Shown: piece by piece, positions 20,249 through 29,653 of the stretch
Layout of the letters: every line of letters begins with the position of its first letter
Numbering within the stretch: the first letter of the stretch is position 1
Origin: Nitrosomonas cryotolerans ATCC 49181
Lineage (GTDB): Bacteria > Pseudomonadota > Gammaproteobacteria > Burkholderiales > Nitrosomonadaceae
Reading direction: 5' to 3'
Assembly (NCBI RefSeq): GCF_900143275.1
Contig: NZ_FSRO01000001.1
Span: 1,878,116-1,942,115 of the forward strand
DNA: 64,000 bases
Position numbers and translations under genes: made by a program
The notes under the pieces: model-generated
What the model saw: only the letters and a program-made list of their open reading frames with translations
Told to the model about the DNA's origin: nothing
Database searches by the model: none

Positions 20249-22615
20249 ATGAAATTCTCAGAAAACTGGCTTCGTAACTTAGTTAACCCATCATATTCAA
20301 GTGAAGAATTAGCACATCTCTTAACTATGGCTGGACTGGAGGTGGAAGGTATTGATTCTATTGTGCCTGCTTTTGATAAAGTGGTGGTGGCTGAAGTATT
20401 ATCTGTTGAGAATCATCCGGCTGCAGACCGTTTAAAGGTTTGCCGAGTGAATGTTGGTGGAGCTGAACATGAGTCATTGCAGATTGTCTGTGGTGCACCT
20501 AATGTTAGTGCTGGAGTAAAAGTGCCTTGCGCCGTAGTTGGTGCAAAGTTATCAGATATTCTTATTAAAAGAACCAAGTTACGTGGGATTGAATCTGCGG
20601 GAATGTTATGTTCGGCTAAAGAATTAGGTTTAAGTGATGAGACTGACGGGTTGTTATTGCTTCATTCTGATGCGCCGGTAGGCGAAGATTTTTATAAATA
20701 CTATGAACTTGATGACCATATTTTTACGCTTAAGCTTACTCCCAATAGAGCAGATTGTTTGAGTTTATTTGGTATAGCTCGAGAAGTTGCAGCAGTTACC
20801 TCGATGGATTATGTCCCCTTAAGAGTTGAGCCTGTTCAGAATGATATCAACGACATTCTGACGGTGGACGTGGCTGTGCCAGAGGTTTGTCCGCTTTACT
20901 GCGGTAGAGTGATGCATAATATTGATTGCGAAGTATTAACGCCCTTATGGATCGCTTCTCGACTAGAACGTAGTGGTATCCGTGCTATTAATGTCGTTGT
21001 AGATATAATTAACTATGTCATGTTGGAAACGGGGCAGCCAATGCATGTTTTCGATCTGGCAAAGATTACAAGTGTGATTCAGGTACGTTATGCTCGATCA
21101 GGTGAAAGTATACAGTTACTGAATAATAATAAAGTTAATTTGAAGCCAGATATGTTATTGATCGCTGATGAGAATAGCCCACTTGCACTAGCGGGAATTA
21201 TGGGTGGCAGTAATAGTAGTGTAGTACAAGGGACAACTGATATTTTTCTAGAGAGTGCATTTTTTCAACCAGAAGCAATTAATGGCAAATCTTTTGATTT
21301 AGGATTTAGTTCTGATTCTGCACATCGTTTTGAACGTGGCGTGGATTTTGCTGCCACACGAAATACACTGGAACGTGCGACTCGCTTGATATTGGCTATC
21401 TGTGGTGGAAAGACGGGGCCAATTACCGAAGTCAAGAGTAAGCTGCCACAGCGGCTTCCGGTTAAAGTGCGCATAGATCGAATAAAACGGATATTAGGTA
21501 TCGAGATTGATAACAGCCAAGTTGCCGGGCTTTTTGAACGTCTGAAGTTCAAATTTTCAGCTAATGGAGACATATTCCATGTAACGCCACCAACCTATCG
21601 CTTCGATCTTACCATCGAAGAAGATTTTATTGAGGAGATTGCGCGTATATATGGATATGACAATATTCCAGCCAGTTCTCCCCGGGCGAATCTGGATATG
21701 TTGCCAGCATCTGAAATGGGACGTTCAGTAGTCCAGTTGAAACAAATTATGGCTATGCGTGATTATCAGGAAGTGATTAATTATGCTTTTGTAGACGCTG
21801 CATGGGAATTGGATTTTGCTAATAATAAAATGCCGGTTGTTTTAGAAAATCCTATTGCCAGCCAAATGAATGTGATGCGAAGTAGTCTGGCTGGTGGATT
21901 AATAGCTAACCTTCAATTTAACCTTAATCGTAAACAAACTAGGGTTCGTTTATTTGAGGTTGGCTGTTGCTTCTTGAAAGATGATGATAAAGACCATGTT
22001 CAGATGGAGAATATTGCGGGCCTTTGTTATGGAGATATTGTCCCTGAGCAGTGGGGAATTCAGGCACGGAGTGCTGATTTTTATGACGCTAAATCTGATA
22101 TAGAGGCTTTATTTTTACCTAGACGTGTTGACTTCGAAGTGATTTCTCATCCCGCATTGCATCCTGGTAGATCTGCACAAATTCTGCTTAATGATAAGAA
22201 TGTCGGATGGATAGGAGAACTACATCCTCGTTGGCAAAAGAAATATAATATACCAAAACCTGCTGTGCTATTTGAATTGCATCTGAATGCGCTGTTAACA
22301 AATATTTTGCCTGTTGCAAAAGAAATTTCTAAGTTTCTGCCGGTGCGGCGTGATATTGCGGTGTTAGTTGATAATCATGTCAGCGTTCGTTCGTTGCTAA
22401 AACGTATGTATGCTGAGGAACTGGCTATCGTTTCAGAGATTGCTTTGTTTGATATTTATCATGGCAAAGGCACAGCTGATGGTAAAAAAAGTCTTGCATT
22501 CCGAATCTTGTTACAAGATACTCAGAAAACATTAACTGATGAAGAAGTTGATTTTGTAATGACACATTTGATAAGGATTTTGGAACGTGAGTTTAGTGCG
22601 GAGCTACGCAACTGA
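20249..22615 (+). CDS. pheT: Phenylalanyl-tRNA synthetase beta subunit
   Basis: Protein of 788 residues from the ATG at 20249 (MKFSENWLRNLVNP, the conserved family start); an upstream in-frame TTG at 20225 was rejected. Domains run in order. First is the tRNA-binding EMAP/OB domain with ENHPAADRLKVCRVNVG, then B3/B4 editing and B5. The inactive class II-like core follows, and last the C-terminal FDX-ACB domain that recognises the tRNA anticodon (SKFLPVRRDIAVLVD). Downstream a short direct repeat (aactgatactta twice) surrounds the stop. Confidence 0.97.
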   Translation: MKFSENWLRNLVNPSYSSEELAHLLTMAGLEVEGIDSIVPAFDKVVVAEVLSVENHPAADRLKVCRVNVGGAEHESLQIVCGAPNVSAGVKVPCAVVGAKLSDILIKRTKLRGIESAGMLCSAKELGLSDETDGLLLLHSDAPVGEDFYKYYELDDHIFTLKLTPNRADCLSLFGIAREVAAVTSMDYVPLRVEPVQNDINDILTVDVAVPEVCPLYCGRVMHNIDCEVLTPLWIASRLERSGIRAINVVVDIINYVMLETGQPMHVFDLAKITSVIQVRYARSGESIQLLNNNKVNLKPDMLLIADENSPLALAGIMGGSNSSVVQGTTDIFLESAFFQPEAINGKSFDLGFSSDSAHRFERGVDFAATRNTLERATRLILAICGGKTGPITEVKSKLPQRLPVKVRIDRIKRILGIEIDNSQVAGLFERLKFKFSANGDIFHVTPPTYRFDLTIEEDFIEEIARIYGYDNIPASSPRANLDMLPASEMGRSVVQLKQIMAMRDYQEVINYAFVDAAWELDFANNKMPVVLENPIASQMNVMRSSLAGGLIANLQFNLNRKQTRVRLFEVGCCFLKDDDKDHVQMENIAGLCYGDIVPEQWGIQARSADFYDAKSDIEALFLPRRVDFEVISHPALHPGRSAQILLNDKNVGWIGELHPRWQKKYNIPKPAVLFELHLNALLTNILPVAKEISKFLPVRRDIAVLVDNHVSVRSLLKRMYAEELAIVSEIALFDIYHGKGTADGKKSLAFRILLQDTQKTLTDEEVDFVMTHLIRILEREFSAELRN

Positions 22616-22856
22616 TACTTAAACTGATACTTAGTTAGGAATATAGTATATGGCAGTTAATCTAGAATTAGCTGCTGTATTTTTCGATGAATTTCTTAAA
22701 TTCATATTAATTTAAGATACAAGTGGATTTAGTATTTGAGTCATTAATAGGTTACTTGTAAGATGCTGTTGCTAACTAAATTCTTGCATATTTGTACCGA
22801 AAACCCTCAAATAGTTGCTTAGCTAAAGAAATTAATAACTATAAGTGGAGCCGAGT

Positions 22857-23165
22857 ATGGCATTAACGAAAGCTGAATTAGCAGATTTGTTATTTGAGAA
22901 TGTAGGGTTGAATAAGCGTGAAGCTAAGGATATGGTCGAATCTTTTTATGAAGAGGTGCGAGTAGCATTACAGAAAGGTGAAGGCGTCAAGCTGTCAGGT
23001 TTCGGTAATTTTCAATTACGCGCTAAGCCGCAACGTCCTGGGCGTAACCCGAAAACTGGAGAAGAAATTCCGATTACGGCGCGGCGTGTGGTAACTTTCC
23101 ATGCTAGTCAGAAACTTAAGACGATGGTAGAAAAAAACTATCGCGGGAAACAAAAAGCTGAATAA
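22857..23165 (+). CDS. ihfA: Integration host factor subunit alpha
   Basis: Protein of 102 residues from ATG 22857 ([17 protein letters not shown]), preceded by a TGGAG site. It has the HU/IHF fold with the beta-arm motif [25 protein letters not shown], including the Pro that kinks DNA. It bends DNA as a heterodimer with IhfB and acts with sigma-54 promoters, which fits the rpoN found later in the window. It lies 240 bp downstream of pheT. The MerR-like gene often found next in related genomes is absent. Confidence 0.96.
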   Translation: MALTKAELADLLFENVGLNKREAKDMVESFYEEVRVALQKGEGVKLSGFGNFQLRAKPQRPGRNPKTGEEIPITARRVVTFHASQKLKTMVEKNYRGKQKAE

Positions 23166-23508
23166 TATTTTTCTGCTGGAGAGCTCGGATATATTGCATT
23201 CCATATTTTATGTTTCTGGAAATCGCTTGCTTACAGCGCATAACTTCCATTAAGTATTAAAGAAGTAATGATTGATTATTAGTACAGATGGGATATTGTA
23301 AATCTATTCTGCGTATTCTATGCGCAGAATACTCGCCACATTGTAATACAGATAATTAATTGAGACGCAGTAAATCAGTATTAATAAGATAATGCCTTAT
23401 TATTTTATTCTGTGTAGTGAGTGGAAGGATCTTTTATGGAGATAGGATTAAAATTGTTATGTCGCTATCTTTTCCTTGATAGTTTCTAACCTTAAATAGG
23501 GCTTTGTT
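23166..23508. other. Intergenic region between ihfA and tRNA-Pro
   Basis: About 340 bp without a gene. It includes a hairpin with 8-bp arms attctgcg (23306-23313) and cgcagaat (23323-23330), which may help end the ihfA transcript although no T tract follows. In many relatives a MerR-type regulator sits in this slot; I see no remnant of it. Confidence 0.5.
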
Positions 23509-23517
23509 TGTTATAAT
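23509..23517 (+). promoter_or_regulatory. Extended -10 promoter for tRNA-Pro
   Basis: TGTTATAAT matches the extended -10 consensus TGnTATAAT exactly and ends 7 bases before the mature tRNA 5' end. No good -35 is seen at 17 bp, as expected for extended -10 promoters. Confidence 0.55.
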
Positions 23518-23524
23518 TTATGTT

Positions 23525-23601
<77 letters not shown>

Positions 23602-23706
23602 GTTGGTTTAATGAATAGCCTTGTATAGTTTAGATATGGTATGGTCTGAGTTATGGGCACAAGTAAAATCTATTTGTAATCCTTTAATTATATTTAAATT
23701 ATTGAA

Positions 23707-24447
23707 ATGCGCATATTACTCAGTAACGATGATGGATATTTTGCGCCGGGTCTTGCTTGTTTAGCCGAAGTGCTTTCTGATATTGCGGAAGTTATTGTGG
23801 TTGCGCCGGAACGTGATCGGAGTGGAGCGAGTAACTCATTGACATTAGATCGTCCACTAAACCTGCATAAATCTCATAATGGTTTTTATTATGTTAATGG
23901 GACACCAACTGACTGCGTGCATTTGGCAGTAACAGGAATGCTTGATATTCTTCCAGATATGGTAGTGTCTGGTGTCAATTATGGCGCTAACATGGGAGAT
24001 GATACTATTTATTCAGGTACAGTTGCTGCTGCTACTGAAGGTTTTCTATTGGGAATACCTTCCTTAGCTGTATCGTTAGTTGGCGCTTCGAATGGCAACT
24101 TCTTAACTGCTTCGCTTGTTACGGCAGACCTGGTGAAACGTTTCAATGAAAAAAATATTTGTGCCCCTGTATTATTGAATATAAATGTACCTGACATCGA
24201 ATATTCTCAGCTAGAAGGATTTGAAGTAACTCGATTAGGTCGTCGCCATAAAGCTGAGCGAGTAATTAAATCACAAAGTCCACGAGGTGAAACCGTGTAT
24301 TGGGTTGGTGCAGCAGGCGCGGCACAAGATGCAGGCGAGGGAACGGATTTTTTCTCTGTTCAACATAATCGAGTATCGATTACACCGTTGCAGATAGATT
24401 TAACTCGATATGATCAATTGGATGTGGTAACAGAGTGGCTGGGCTAG
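23707..24447 (+). CDS. surE: 5'/3'-nucleotidase SurE
   Basis: Protein of 246 residues. The family signature is at the N-terminus ([16 protein letters not shown], metal-ligand Asp pair) with [15 protein letters not shown] and the later [23 protein letters not shown]. It is a metal-dependent phosphohydrolase acting on nucleoside monophosphates, linked to stationary-phase survival. It lies in the conserved surE-pcm-nlpD order. Confidence 0.97.
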   Translation: MRILLSNDDGYFAPGLACLAEVLSDIAEVIVVAPERDRSGASNSLTLDRPLNLHKSHNGFYYVNGTPTDCVHLAVTGMLDILPDMVVSGVNYGANMGDDTIYSGTVAAATEGFLLGIPSLAVSLVGASNGNFLTASLVTADLVKRFNEKNICAPVLLNINVPDIEYSQLEGFEVTRLGRRHKAERVIKSQSPRGETVYWVGAAGAAQDAGEGTDFFSVQHNRVSITPLQIDLTRYDQLDVVTEWLG

Positions 24448-24505
24448 TATCTAAGCACTTGTGATACCTTTAGTAACAAGACTTTTTTATGGATACTGAT
24501 TTCTT

Positions 24506-25168
24506 GTGAGTGCTCGCCATTCTGGAACTGGTATGACCTCGCAGCGTACGCGTATGAGGATGATTGAGCGTTTACGGACACAGGGTATCGCTGATGAAGT
24601 GGTGCTGTCTGTGATGAGTTCTATTCCTCGCCATGTCTTTATAGAGGAAGCATTATCAAGCCGTGCTTATGATGATATCGCTTTACCAATTAATTTTGGG
24701 CAAACAATATCGAGTCCATGGATTGTTGCGCGTATGAGCGAGCTACTACGGGCTAATTTAAAACTTCGTAAGGTGCTTGAAATCGGTACTGGTTGTGGAT
24801 ATCAGACTGCGGTTCTGGCGCAGCTGGCATATGAAGTATATTCGCTTGAACGAATAGGTCCATTACTAACGCGTACTCGTATTCGCTTACAGCAATTACA
24901 AATTAAAAATGTTCATTTAAAGCATGCTGATGGCATGTTTGGATTGAGTGAAGCTGGACCATTTGATGGTATTATCATGACAGCCGTGACGGCTGAGATA
25001 CCTATGTTGCTATTGGAACAGCTGGAAGTGGGTGGAAGAATGGTTTTTCCTAAAGGAAGCCGGAAGCAGAATCTGTGTATTATTGAACGTAATTCTCAAG
25101 GATATATGGAGACCGTGTTGGAAGAAGTAAAATTTGTACCGATACTATCTGGTGTCGTGAGGAAATAA
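24506..25168 (+). CDS. pcm: Protein-L-isoaspartate O-methyltransferase
   Basis: Protein of 220 residues using a GTG start (an in-frame ATG at 24533 is the alternative). The SAM-binding motif I is VLEIGTGCGYQTAVLAQL. The isoaspartyl pocket contains NFGQTISSPWIVARM. It methylates damaged isoaspartyl residues so they can revert to aspartate. It lies 58 bp after surE and 2 bp before the next frame opens, which is consistent with an operon. Confidence 0.96.
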   Translation: MSARHSGTGMTSQRTRMRMIERLRTQGIADEVVLSVMSSIPRHVFIEEALSSRAYDDIALPINFGQTISSPWIVARMSELLRANLKLRKVLEIGTGCGYQTAVLAQLAYEVYSLERIGPLLTRTRIRLQQLQIKNVHLKHADGMFGLSEAGPFDGIIMTAVTAEIPMLLLEQLEVGGRMVFPKGSRKQNLCIIERNSQGYMETVLEEVKFVPILSGVVRK

Positions 25169-25239
25169 CGATGCAGGAAAATGAAATGAAAGATAATATA
25201 ATTGGACTGGTAAAATTAAGTCTTGATAAGAGCATCGTT

Positions 25240-26295
25240 ATGACTTTTACTTATTTATATAGCCGGTCTAGGTTGCTATCTTCTGTTCACTTTTTATTAT
25301 TAGTCATTTTTTGTTGCCTTCTAGTTAGTTGTGGGTCAACATCGCGCCCAGCCCCGATAGTTGATCGTGCATTGATCGACTCTTCTCAACCGCTAGGCAA
25401 AGCAACTGGTACAGATGCTACTAAAGCACAATTCTATACTGTACGAAAAGGTGATACATTTTACAGTATTGCGCTTAATCATGGTATTGATTACAAGGAA
25501 TTGGCCGAATGGAATGGTATTGCTGATCCTAGCACCATAAGACCAGGTCAGCAAATTAATTTATCTGTACCTGCTACGTCTAAACAAGCGCAGCCTTCAT
25601 TGTTTGCACTGACTCAGCAAACAACGCCATCAATAATTGATGTGCCCGGACATGCGCCAGATTTTATTTCAGAAAACAATTCTGTAGGTAATAAGCTAAA
25701 AACTGAGCCTAAGGGGCTTAAACTGCCTTATTCTGAGCGGGCTGTGGCTCAATTAGAACATCCAATTAAGGTATTGCCAATGAGCTCATCTACCGCTTCA
25801 TCGGTTCCGCCAAAGATAAAAACTGATCCAGCTACGAATAATGTCGCTAAAACTGAGATTGCTTTGTCGCGCCCGCCGTCCCCTGTTTTGCCAAAAAAAG
25901 AATCGGATACTAAATTGAGTGGGGCTAATGTGGATTGGATGTGGCCTACTAGTGGCGAGTTATTGGCATCGTTTTCAGAAAACTCCAAAGGAATAAAGAT
26001 TTCTGGAAAATCTGGACAATCAATTTTGGCGTCTGCCGCGGGTAAAGTGGTTTATAGCGGGAGTGGTTTGCGTGGCTATGGTAAGTTGATTATTATTAAG
26101 CATAATAGTACTTTTCTTAGCGCATATGCTCATAATAGAGAGATCCTGGTAAAGGAAGGGGATGCAGTAGCCAAAGGGCAGAAAATCGCAGAAATGGGAA
26201 ACACGGATACCGATGGGGTAAAACTTCATTTTGAAATTCGTATGAATGGAAGCCCAGTAGATCCACTAAAATTCTTACCTAACAGATCTGGCTAG
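25240..26295 (+). CDS. nlpD: NlpD-type lipoprotein with LysM and degenerate M23/LytM domain
   Basis: Protein of 351 residues from ATG 25240, which gives a normal lipoprotein signal with lipobox LVSC. The frame is also open from ATG 25171, which has a better ribosome site but a 23-residue longer N-terminus. One LysM domain (FYTVRKGDTFYSIALNHGI) binds peptidoglycan. A Pro/Thr/Lys-rich linker follows, then a LytM/M23 fold. The first zinc-ligand HxxxD motif is replaced by ISGKSGQSI and the HxH by LHFEIR, so it is probably a non-catalytic amidase activator like NlpD/EnvC. The usual next gene rpoS is absent. Confidence 0.9.
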   Translation: MTFTYLYSRSRLLSSVHFLLLVIFCCLLVSCGSTSRPAPIVDRALIDSSQPLGKATGTDATKAQFYTVRKGDTFYSIALNHGIDYKELAEWNGIADPSTIRPGQQINLSVPATSKQAQPSLFALTQQTTPSIIDVPGHAPDFISENNSVGNKLKTEPKGLKLPYSERAVAQLEHPIKVLPMSSSTASSVPPKIKTDPATNNVAKTEIALSRPPSPVLPKKESDTKLSGANVDWMWPTSGELLASFSENSKGIKISGKSGQSILASAAGKVVYSGSGLRGYGKLIIIKHNSTFLSAYAHNREILVKEGDAVAKGQKIAEMGNTDTDGVKLHFEIRMNGSPVDPLKFLPNRSG

Positions 26296-26326
26296 CACTG
26301 TATTAAAATTTTTGAGATGTAAGGTA

Positions 26327-26367
26327 AACAAGAATATCTCCACATGCATGATAAAGATATTCTTGTT
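26327..26367. terminator. 13-bp palindrome between convergent nlpD and smbP
   Basis: Arms aacaagaatatct (26327-26339) and agatattcttgtt (26355-26367) are perfect complements around a 15-base loop. The position between two convergent genes suggests a shared bidirectional transcript end. T tracts are weak on both sides. Confidence 0.55.
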
Positions 26368-26389
26368 AGATCAGATGATCACTATTAAA

Positions 26390-26737
26390 TTAATGTGCTG
26401 ACTCACGCATATGCTGCAACGCTTCTTCAGTGTGCTTGGTTGCTACATCAGCATGTCCCATCTTGGCATGGTTTATAGCCTCTTTTAAGTGCTTTACTGA
26501 TTCTGTCATATGCTTATGTGCTTCGGCATGCGCTTTCTCAGCTGCTTCAGCATGCTTTAAACTTTTTTCTGCGTGTTTACGTAGTGCCTCTGCATGACCA
26601 TCCTCTCCGTGAGCTTGAGCCATACCTGCGTGTTCCATGGCTTGTGATGTATGGCCAGCATCCTCTGCATGAACCTGGGCACTTAGAATAAGTGCTAAGG
26701 TTCCAATAATTACCAGGGTAGTTGAGATTAGTTTCAT
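26390..26737 (-). CDS. smbP: SmbP-like small His-rich periplasmic metal-binding protein
   Basis: Protein of 115 residues. The signal peptide ends AQVHA before EDAGHTSQ. The mature part of about 91 residues contains 15 His, spaced in helical repeats of the type KHAExxLKHAEAA, KHLKEAINHAKMGHA and KHTEEALQHMRES. This pattern and the terminal motif closely match SmbP, a copper-binding four-helix periplasmic protein described from Nitrosomonas europaea. Ammonia oxidisers have a large copper demand for ammonia monooxygenase, so copper buffering is the likely role. A strong AAGGAG site precedes the ATG. It is transcribed alone. Confidence 0.88.
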   Translation of the reverse strand: MKLISTTLVIIGTLALILSAQVHAEDAGHTSQAMEHAGMAQAHGEDGHAEALRKHAEKSLKHAEAAEKAHAEAHKHMTESVKHLKEAINHAKMGHADVATKHTEEALQHMRESAH

Positions 26738-27129
26738 GATTAATTCTCCTTTATTTATTTATGAATTAAAGGATATCAAGGAAAAATATCCACGGTAGCC
26801 TGCAAACACTATTCATCAATTATGAAAAATGGTTCGCCCTTCAGTTATAGCATAAATTAAGAAAGAGGATATTAATTTTTATTGAAACACAAATTCAAGT
26901 AATCATTATAATTAAATTCATACGGCAGACAAATCAGCTTGTTGACCTAAGCCGTGGTTACTATTTGTCTCTTGACCATGCTTTGTTTTCTCTAAATGGT
27001 AAATCGAATATCCTGTATGCCGTAGTCAGTTCATGTGACATTTTATTTTGGAGAAAAAAGGTCAAACATCGGGTCAGTCACATCGAGAGGCTGTATTCAT
27101 AATATAGATCTGCGAAATAATAAATTTAT
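26738..27129. other. Intergenic region upstream of smbP
   Basis: 392 bp between smbP and the end of the CbbY-like gene. No gene was seen. It must contain the smbP promoter and any metal-responsive operator; I could not identify a convincing operator palindrome. Confidence 0.5.
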
Positions 27130-27900
27130 TTAATGTTTTATTAAATTATTTAGCATTTGCACATCTACCCATTTTTTACCAAAGGTATCTCCCATAATGA
27201 CATCAAATGGCCTGGAAGGGCTCCCTAAGTCTGAAAGTACAACAGCAGCGCCATTAAAATTTTGTGAACGCGTATAGTCATTAACTGTAATGATGGTATT
27301 CAGTCCTGCAGAAGCTGCTGATTTCAACCCATTCTCTGAATCTTCTATAGCTATACATTGTTGCGCCGTCAATTCAAGATGATCGAGTACCCAGTGATAA
27401 ATATCTGGTGCCGGTTTCTTCTTAGGCACAATGTCGCCTGCACCAATAATATCAAACCAGTGAATGGAATCTTCACCTAAGGTTGCTTTCAACAGATTAG
27501 TGACATTTTCGGATGTCGTGGTTGTTGCAATGGCAAGCTTAATTTTTTGATTATGTAATTCGTGAATTAAGCGAGCAACACCGTGGCGTAATGGAATTTC
27601 TCCCTGCTCGAGTAATATTTCAAAGTATTTGGTTTTTGCCTGATGTAAGTCGGCGATCCAGCTATCTAATTTATCTTTATTTAGTTCGTGGGGTGCATAT
27701 TTTTCAATATAATGACGGATTCGCTCCTTGCCGCCGGTGACAAGTAGCAGTTCACCATAAAGTTCAATATTCCAGTTCCAGTCAAGGCCAAACGCTTTAA
27801 ATGCCGCATTAAAAGCGGTGCGGTGGCCATCCTGTTCTGTATCTGCTAATGTCCCATCAACATCAAAAAGTACTGCGCGTAGTTCGTTATTTGTGTTCAT
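27130..27900 (-). CDS. CbbY-like HAD-superfamily phosphatase
   Basis: Protein of 256 residues with the HAD fold and a helical cap. The nucleophile motif is LFDVDGTLADTE. Motif II Thr lies in IATTTTSEN, the Lys in PKKKPAPDIY, and the acidic motif is IEDSENGLKSA. The sequence resembles CbbY phosphatases (xylulose- or phosphoglycolate-type), which fits an autotroph using the Calvin cycle. The exact substrate is not certain. The start overlaps the end of the tsaC gene by 14 bp, so the two are coupled. Confidence 0.88.
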   Translation of the reverse strand: MNTNNELRAVLFDVDGTLADTEQDGHRTAFNAAFKAFGLDWNWNIELYGELLLVTGGKERIRHYIEKYAPHELNKDKLDSWIADLHQAKTKYFEILLEQGEIPLRHGVARLIHELHNQKIKLAIATTTTSENVTNLLKATLGEDSIHWFDIIGAGDIVPKKKPAPDIYHWVLDHLELTAQQCIAIEDSENGLKSAASAGLNTIITVNDYTRSQNFNGAAVVLSDLGSPSRPFDVIMGDTFGKKWVDVQMLNNLIKH

Positions 27901-28900
27901 TTAATGTATTATAACTTGCACGTTGTAGACGATCATTAATGGCCAGCCATGCCGTACTATCTGGCGGCGCTTCTACTAATAAACGATCAAAGCCTTTATG
28001 ATCAAAGCGACGCAATGTTGCATATAATTGTTTGCCATAGGCCCCAGATTCTTGGGGTAAATAAAATTTCAAAATGTTTCTACTCGTTGATTGCGTTTTG
28101 TTTGCAACGGAGCATAATATCATAATTACCCGCAACCCTTGCGTTTCCAGATTAAGAGCGCGTTGCCATATAGATTCAGATGAAAGAATCTCGAGTGGGG
28201 TGGATGGCGCATAGTGTGAAGCGAGTGTGCCTGATACGCGTACGGTTAAGTTATTTCTGTCTGCCAGAATGACGCGCTCATTCAGAACGCTCTTAAGTGC
28301 TGCTAGTGGGACGCCACCGGGTCTCAATACAATAGCCGTCTGATCGCTAAAGCTAACAATTGTACTTTCTAAACCAACCTGACAGGGTCCTCCGTCTAGA
28401 ATCATATCAACTGTTTGGCCAAGTTCTTCCTGAACATGCGCCGCTGTTGTGGGACTTATGCGCCCAAATCTGTTAGCTGATGGTGCAGCCAGTGCTTTCC
28501 TGCTGCCTAAAGCTTTAAGCAAGGTCAATGCGACAGGATGATTCGGTATGCGTAATCCAACCGTATCCTGGCCGCCTGTTACACTGTTGGGTATATGGCG
28601 GCTGCGTTGTAATATGAGTGTAAGTGGTCCAGGCCAAAAATGTTTTGCAAGTTGCCATGCAGATTCCGGCACTTCTTCTGCCCAATAATGTAATTGAGAT
28701 ATATTTGAGAAATGGACAATTAGCGGATGGTCTACGGGCCGGTTTTTTATTTTAAATAATTGGTGTATCGCAGACGGAATAGATATGTCTGCTCCCAAAC
28801 CGTAAACGGTCTCCGTTGGAAAAGCAACTGTTCCACCTTTTCGTAATAGATCTGCCGCATGAATAATCTGATCACGCAATTCTGAAGTTAGCACAGTCAT
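27887..28900 (-). CDS. L-threonylcarbamoyladenylate synthase, Sua5 type
   Basis: Protein of 337 residues from ATG 28900 (MTVLTSELRDQIIHAA). The frame continues into the adjacent MITE to a GTG at 28939, but that extension is element-derived and probably not native. The N-terminal YrdC domain has AFPTETVYGLGADI and KNRPVDHPLIVH, and the C-terminal Sua5 domain covers about residues 205-330. It makes threonylcarbamoyl-AMP for t6A37 modification of tRNA (tsaC/sua5). It is followed by the overlapping CbbY-like gene. Confidence 0.93.
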   Translation of the reverse strand: MTVLTSELRDQIIHAADLLRKGGTVAFPTETVYGLGADISIPSAIHQLFKIKNRPVDHPLIVHFSNISQLHYWAEEVPESAWQLAKHFWPGPLTLILQRSRHIPNSVTGGQDTVGLRIPNHPVALTLLKALGSRKALAAPSANRFGRISPTTAAHVQEELGQTVDMILDGGPCQVGLESTIVSFSDQTAIVLRPGGVPLAALKSVLNERVILADRNNLTVRVSGTLASHYAPSTPLEILSSESIWQRALNLETQGLRVIMILCSVANKTQSTSRNILKFYLPQESGAYGKQLYATLRRFDHKGFDRLLVEAPPDSTAWLAINDRLQRASYNTLNEHK

Positions 28901-28916
28901 TTTATATGAATATTGA

Positions 28917-29005
28917 GAGGCTTTTGCAAAAGCCCTCACCAGAGGTTTTCGACTATTGATTATAAAGGGTTAATTTTTCAACTATTGGGGTTTTGCAAAG
29001 GTCTC
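28917..29005 (-). mobile_element. MITE-like element, full length (89 bp), next to the tsaC/sua5 start
   Basis: The ends are gaggcttttgcaaaagccc and the complementary ggggttttgcaaaggtctc. Perfect 5-bp target duplications attga flank it at 28912-28916 and 29006-29010. It lies 16 bp upstream of the tsaC/sua5 ATG and therefore lies in its leader or promoter. Confidence 0.92.
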
Positions 29006-29142
29006 ATTGATTATATTCTATTTTATTCGGTTATAACGCTCAAACTATTCTGATGGCAATGTTAAAACAAGGATAACTCGAGGAAGAATATTAAATGTAT
29101 TAAATAGTTACTTCTGGCTGCAGGATCTGTAATGCTGCTTGA

Positions 29143-29616
29143 CTAGATACAAGTATAAAACGAAATTGAGTAATTATTTATCGGTACCTCCAAAAAATTC
29201 CTGGTGTTCAAGTTGGGGAAGTAAGGAGGCAGTTTTGGTTTGTCGGCTCGGATGATTTTCATACTACATTTGGTTGCGCCCGCTTCGTTATGACAATAGA
29301 TTGCATTTGCGCCCAAACATTCATTATCAGCGGGAGGAGGAGATCGATCATTACGAAATGACCAGTTTGTCGACTGGACTGAAAAATCAGCTTGAATATA
29401 CTTGGGCGTCCTCTCAACAAGCAATAAATCGGCGGACTCAGCCTGTTCTGTAAAAGCGAAGCCAACCTTAAATTCACTAAACCGAACCGGTGAATAGCTG
29501 GTTTGAGTTCGCTCGGCAGCTTGAATACCGATATTGCCGTGATATGGGCATATTTTGATCGATATAAATAAGCGGTATCCATTAAGTAATCGATATATTT
29601 TTTGAGACTTTTGCAA
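29143..29616 (-). CDS. Doubtful hypothetical protein
   Basis: Open frame of 157 codons whose nominal GTG/ATG start falls inside a MITE remnant. The middle part (for example VRFSEFKVGFAFTEQAESADLL and GANAIYCHNEAGATKC) has protein-like composition. No signal peptide, domain or ribosome site was recognised, and an overlapping frame of 107 codons competes. It may be the tail of a decayed gene in a region already hit by mobile elements. Confidence 0.25.
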   Translation of the reverse strand: MQKSQKIYRLLNGYRLFISIKICPYHGNIGIQAAERTQTSYSPVRFSEFKVGFAFTEQAESADLLLVERTPKYIQADFSVQSTNWSFRNDRSPPPADNECLGANAIYCHNEAGATKCSMKIIRADKPKLPPYFPNLNTRNFLEVPINNYSISFYTCI

Positions 29617-29623
29617 AGGTCTC
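29604..29623. repeat. 20-bp solo inverted-repeat remnant of the MITE family with 5-bp flanking duplication
   Basis: gagacttttgcaaaggtctc is the two element ends directly joined. Both sides carry ttttt (29599-29603 and 29624-29628), as expected for a 5-bp target duplication, though runs of T make this less conclusive than the other copies. Confidence 0.6.
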
Positions 29624-29653
29624 TTTTTGTATATACATTAACCTGGCTGTCGT

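Noticed and set aside
22611..22636. Direct repeat aactgatactta at the pheT stop
   Set aside because: Only two 12-base units; explained by a local slippage duplication, with no sign of function.
22616..22856. Possible small gene between pheT and ihfA
   Set aside because: No frame with start, ribosome site and coding composition was found.
28900..28939. Sua5/TsaC start at GTG 28939
   Set aside because: These codons come from the inserted MITE; the conserved protein begins at ATG 28900.
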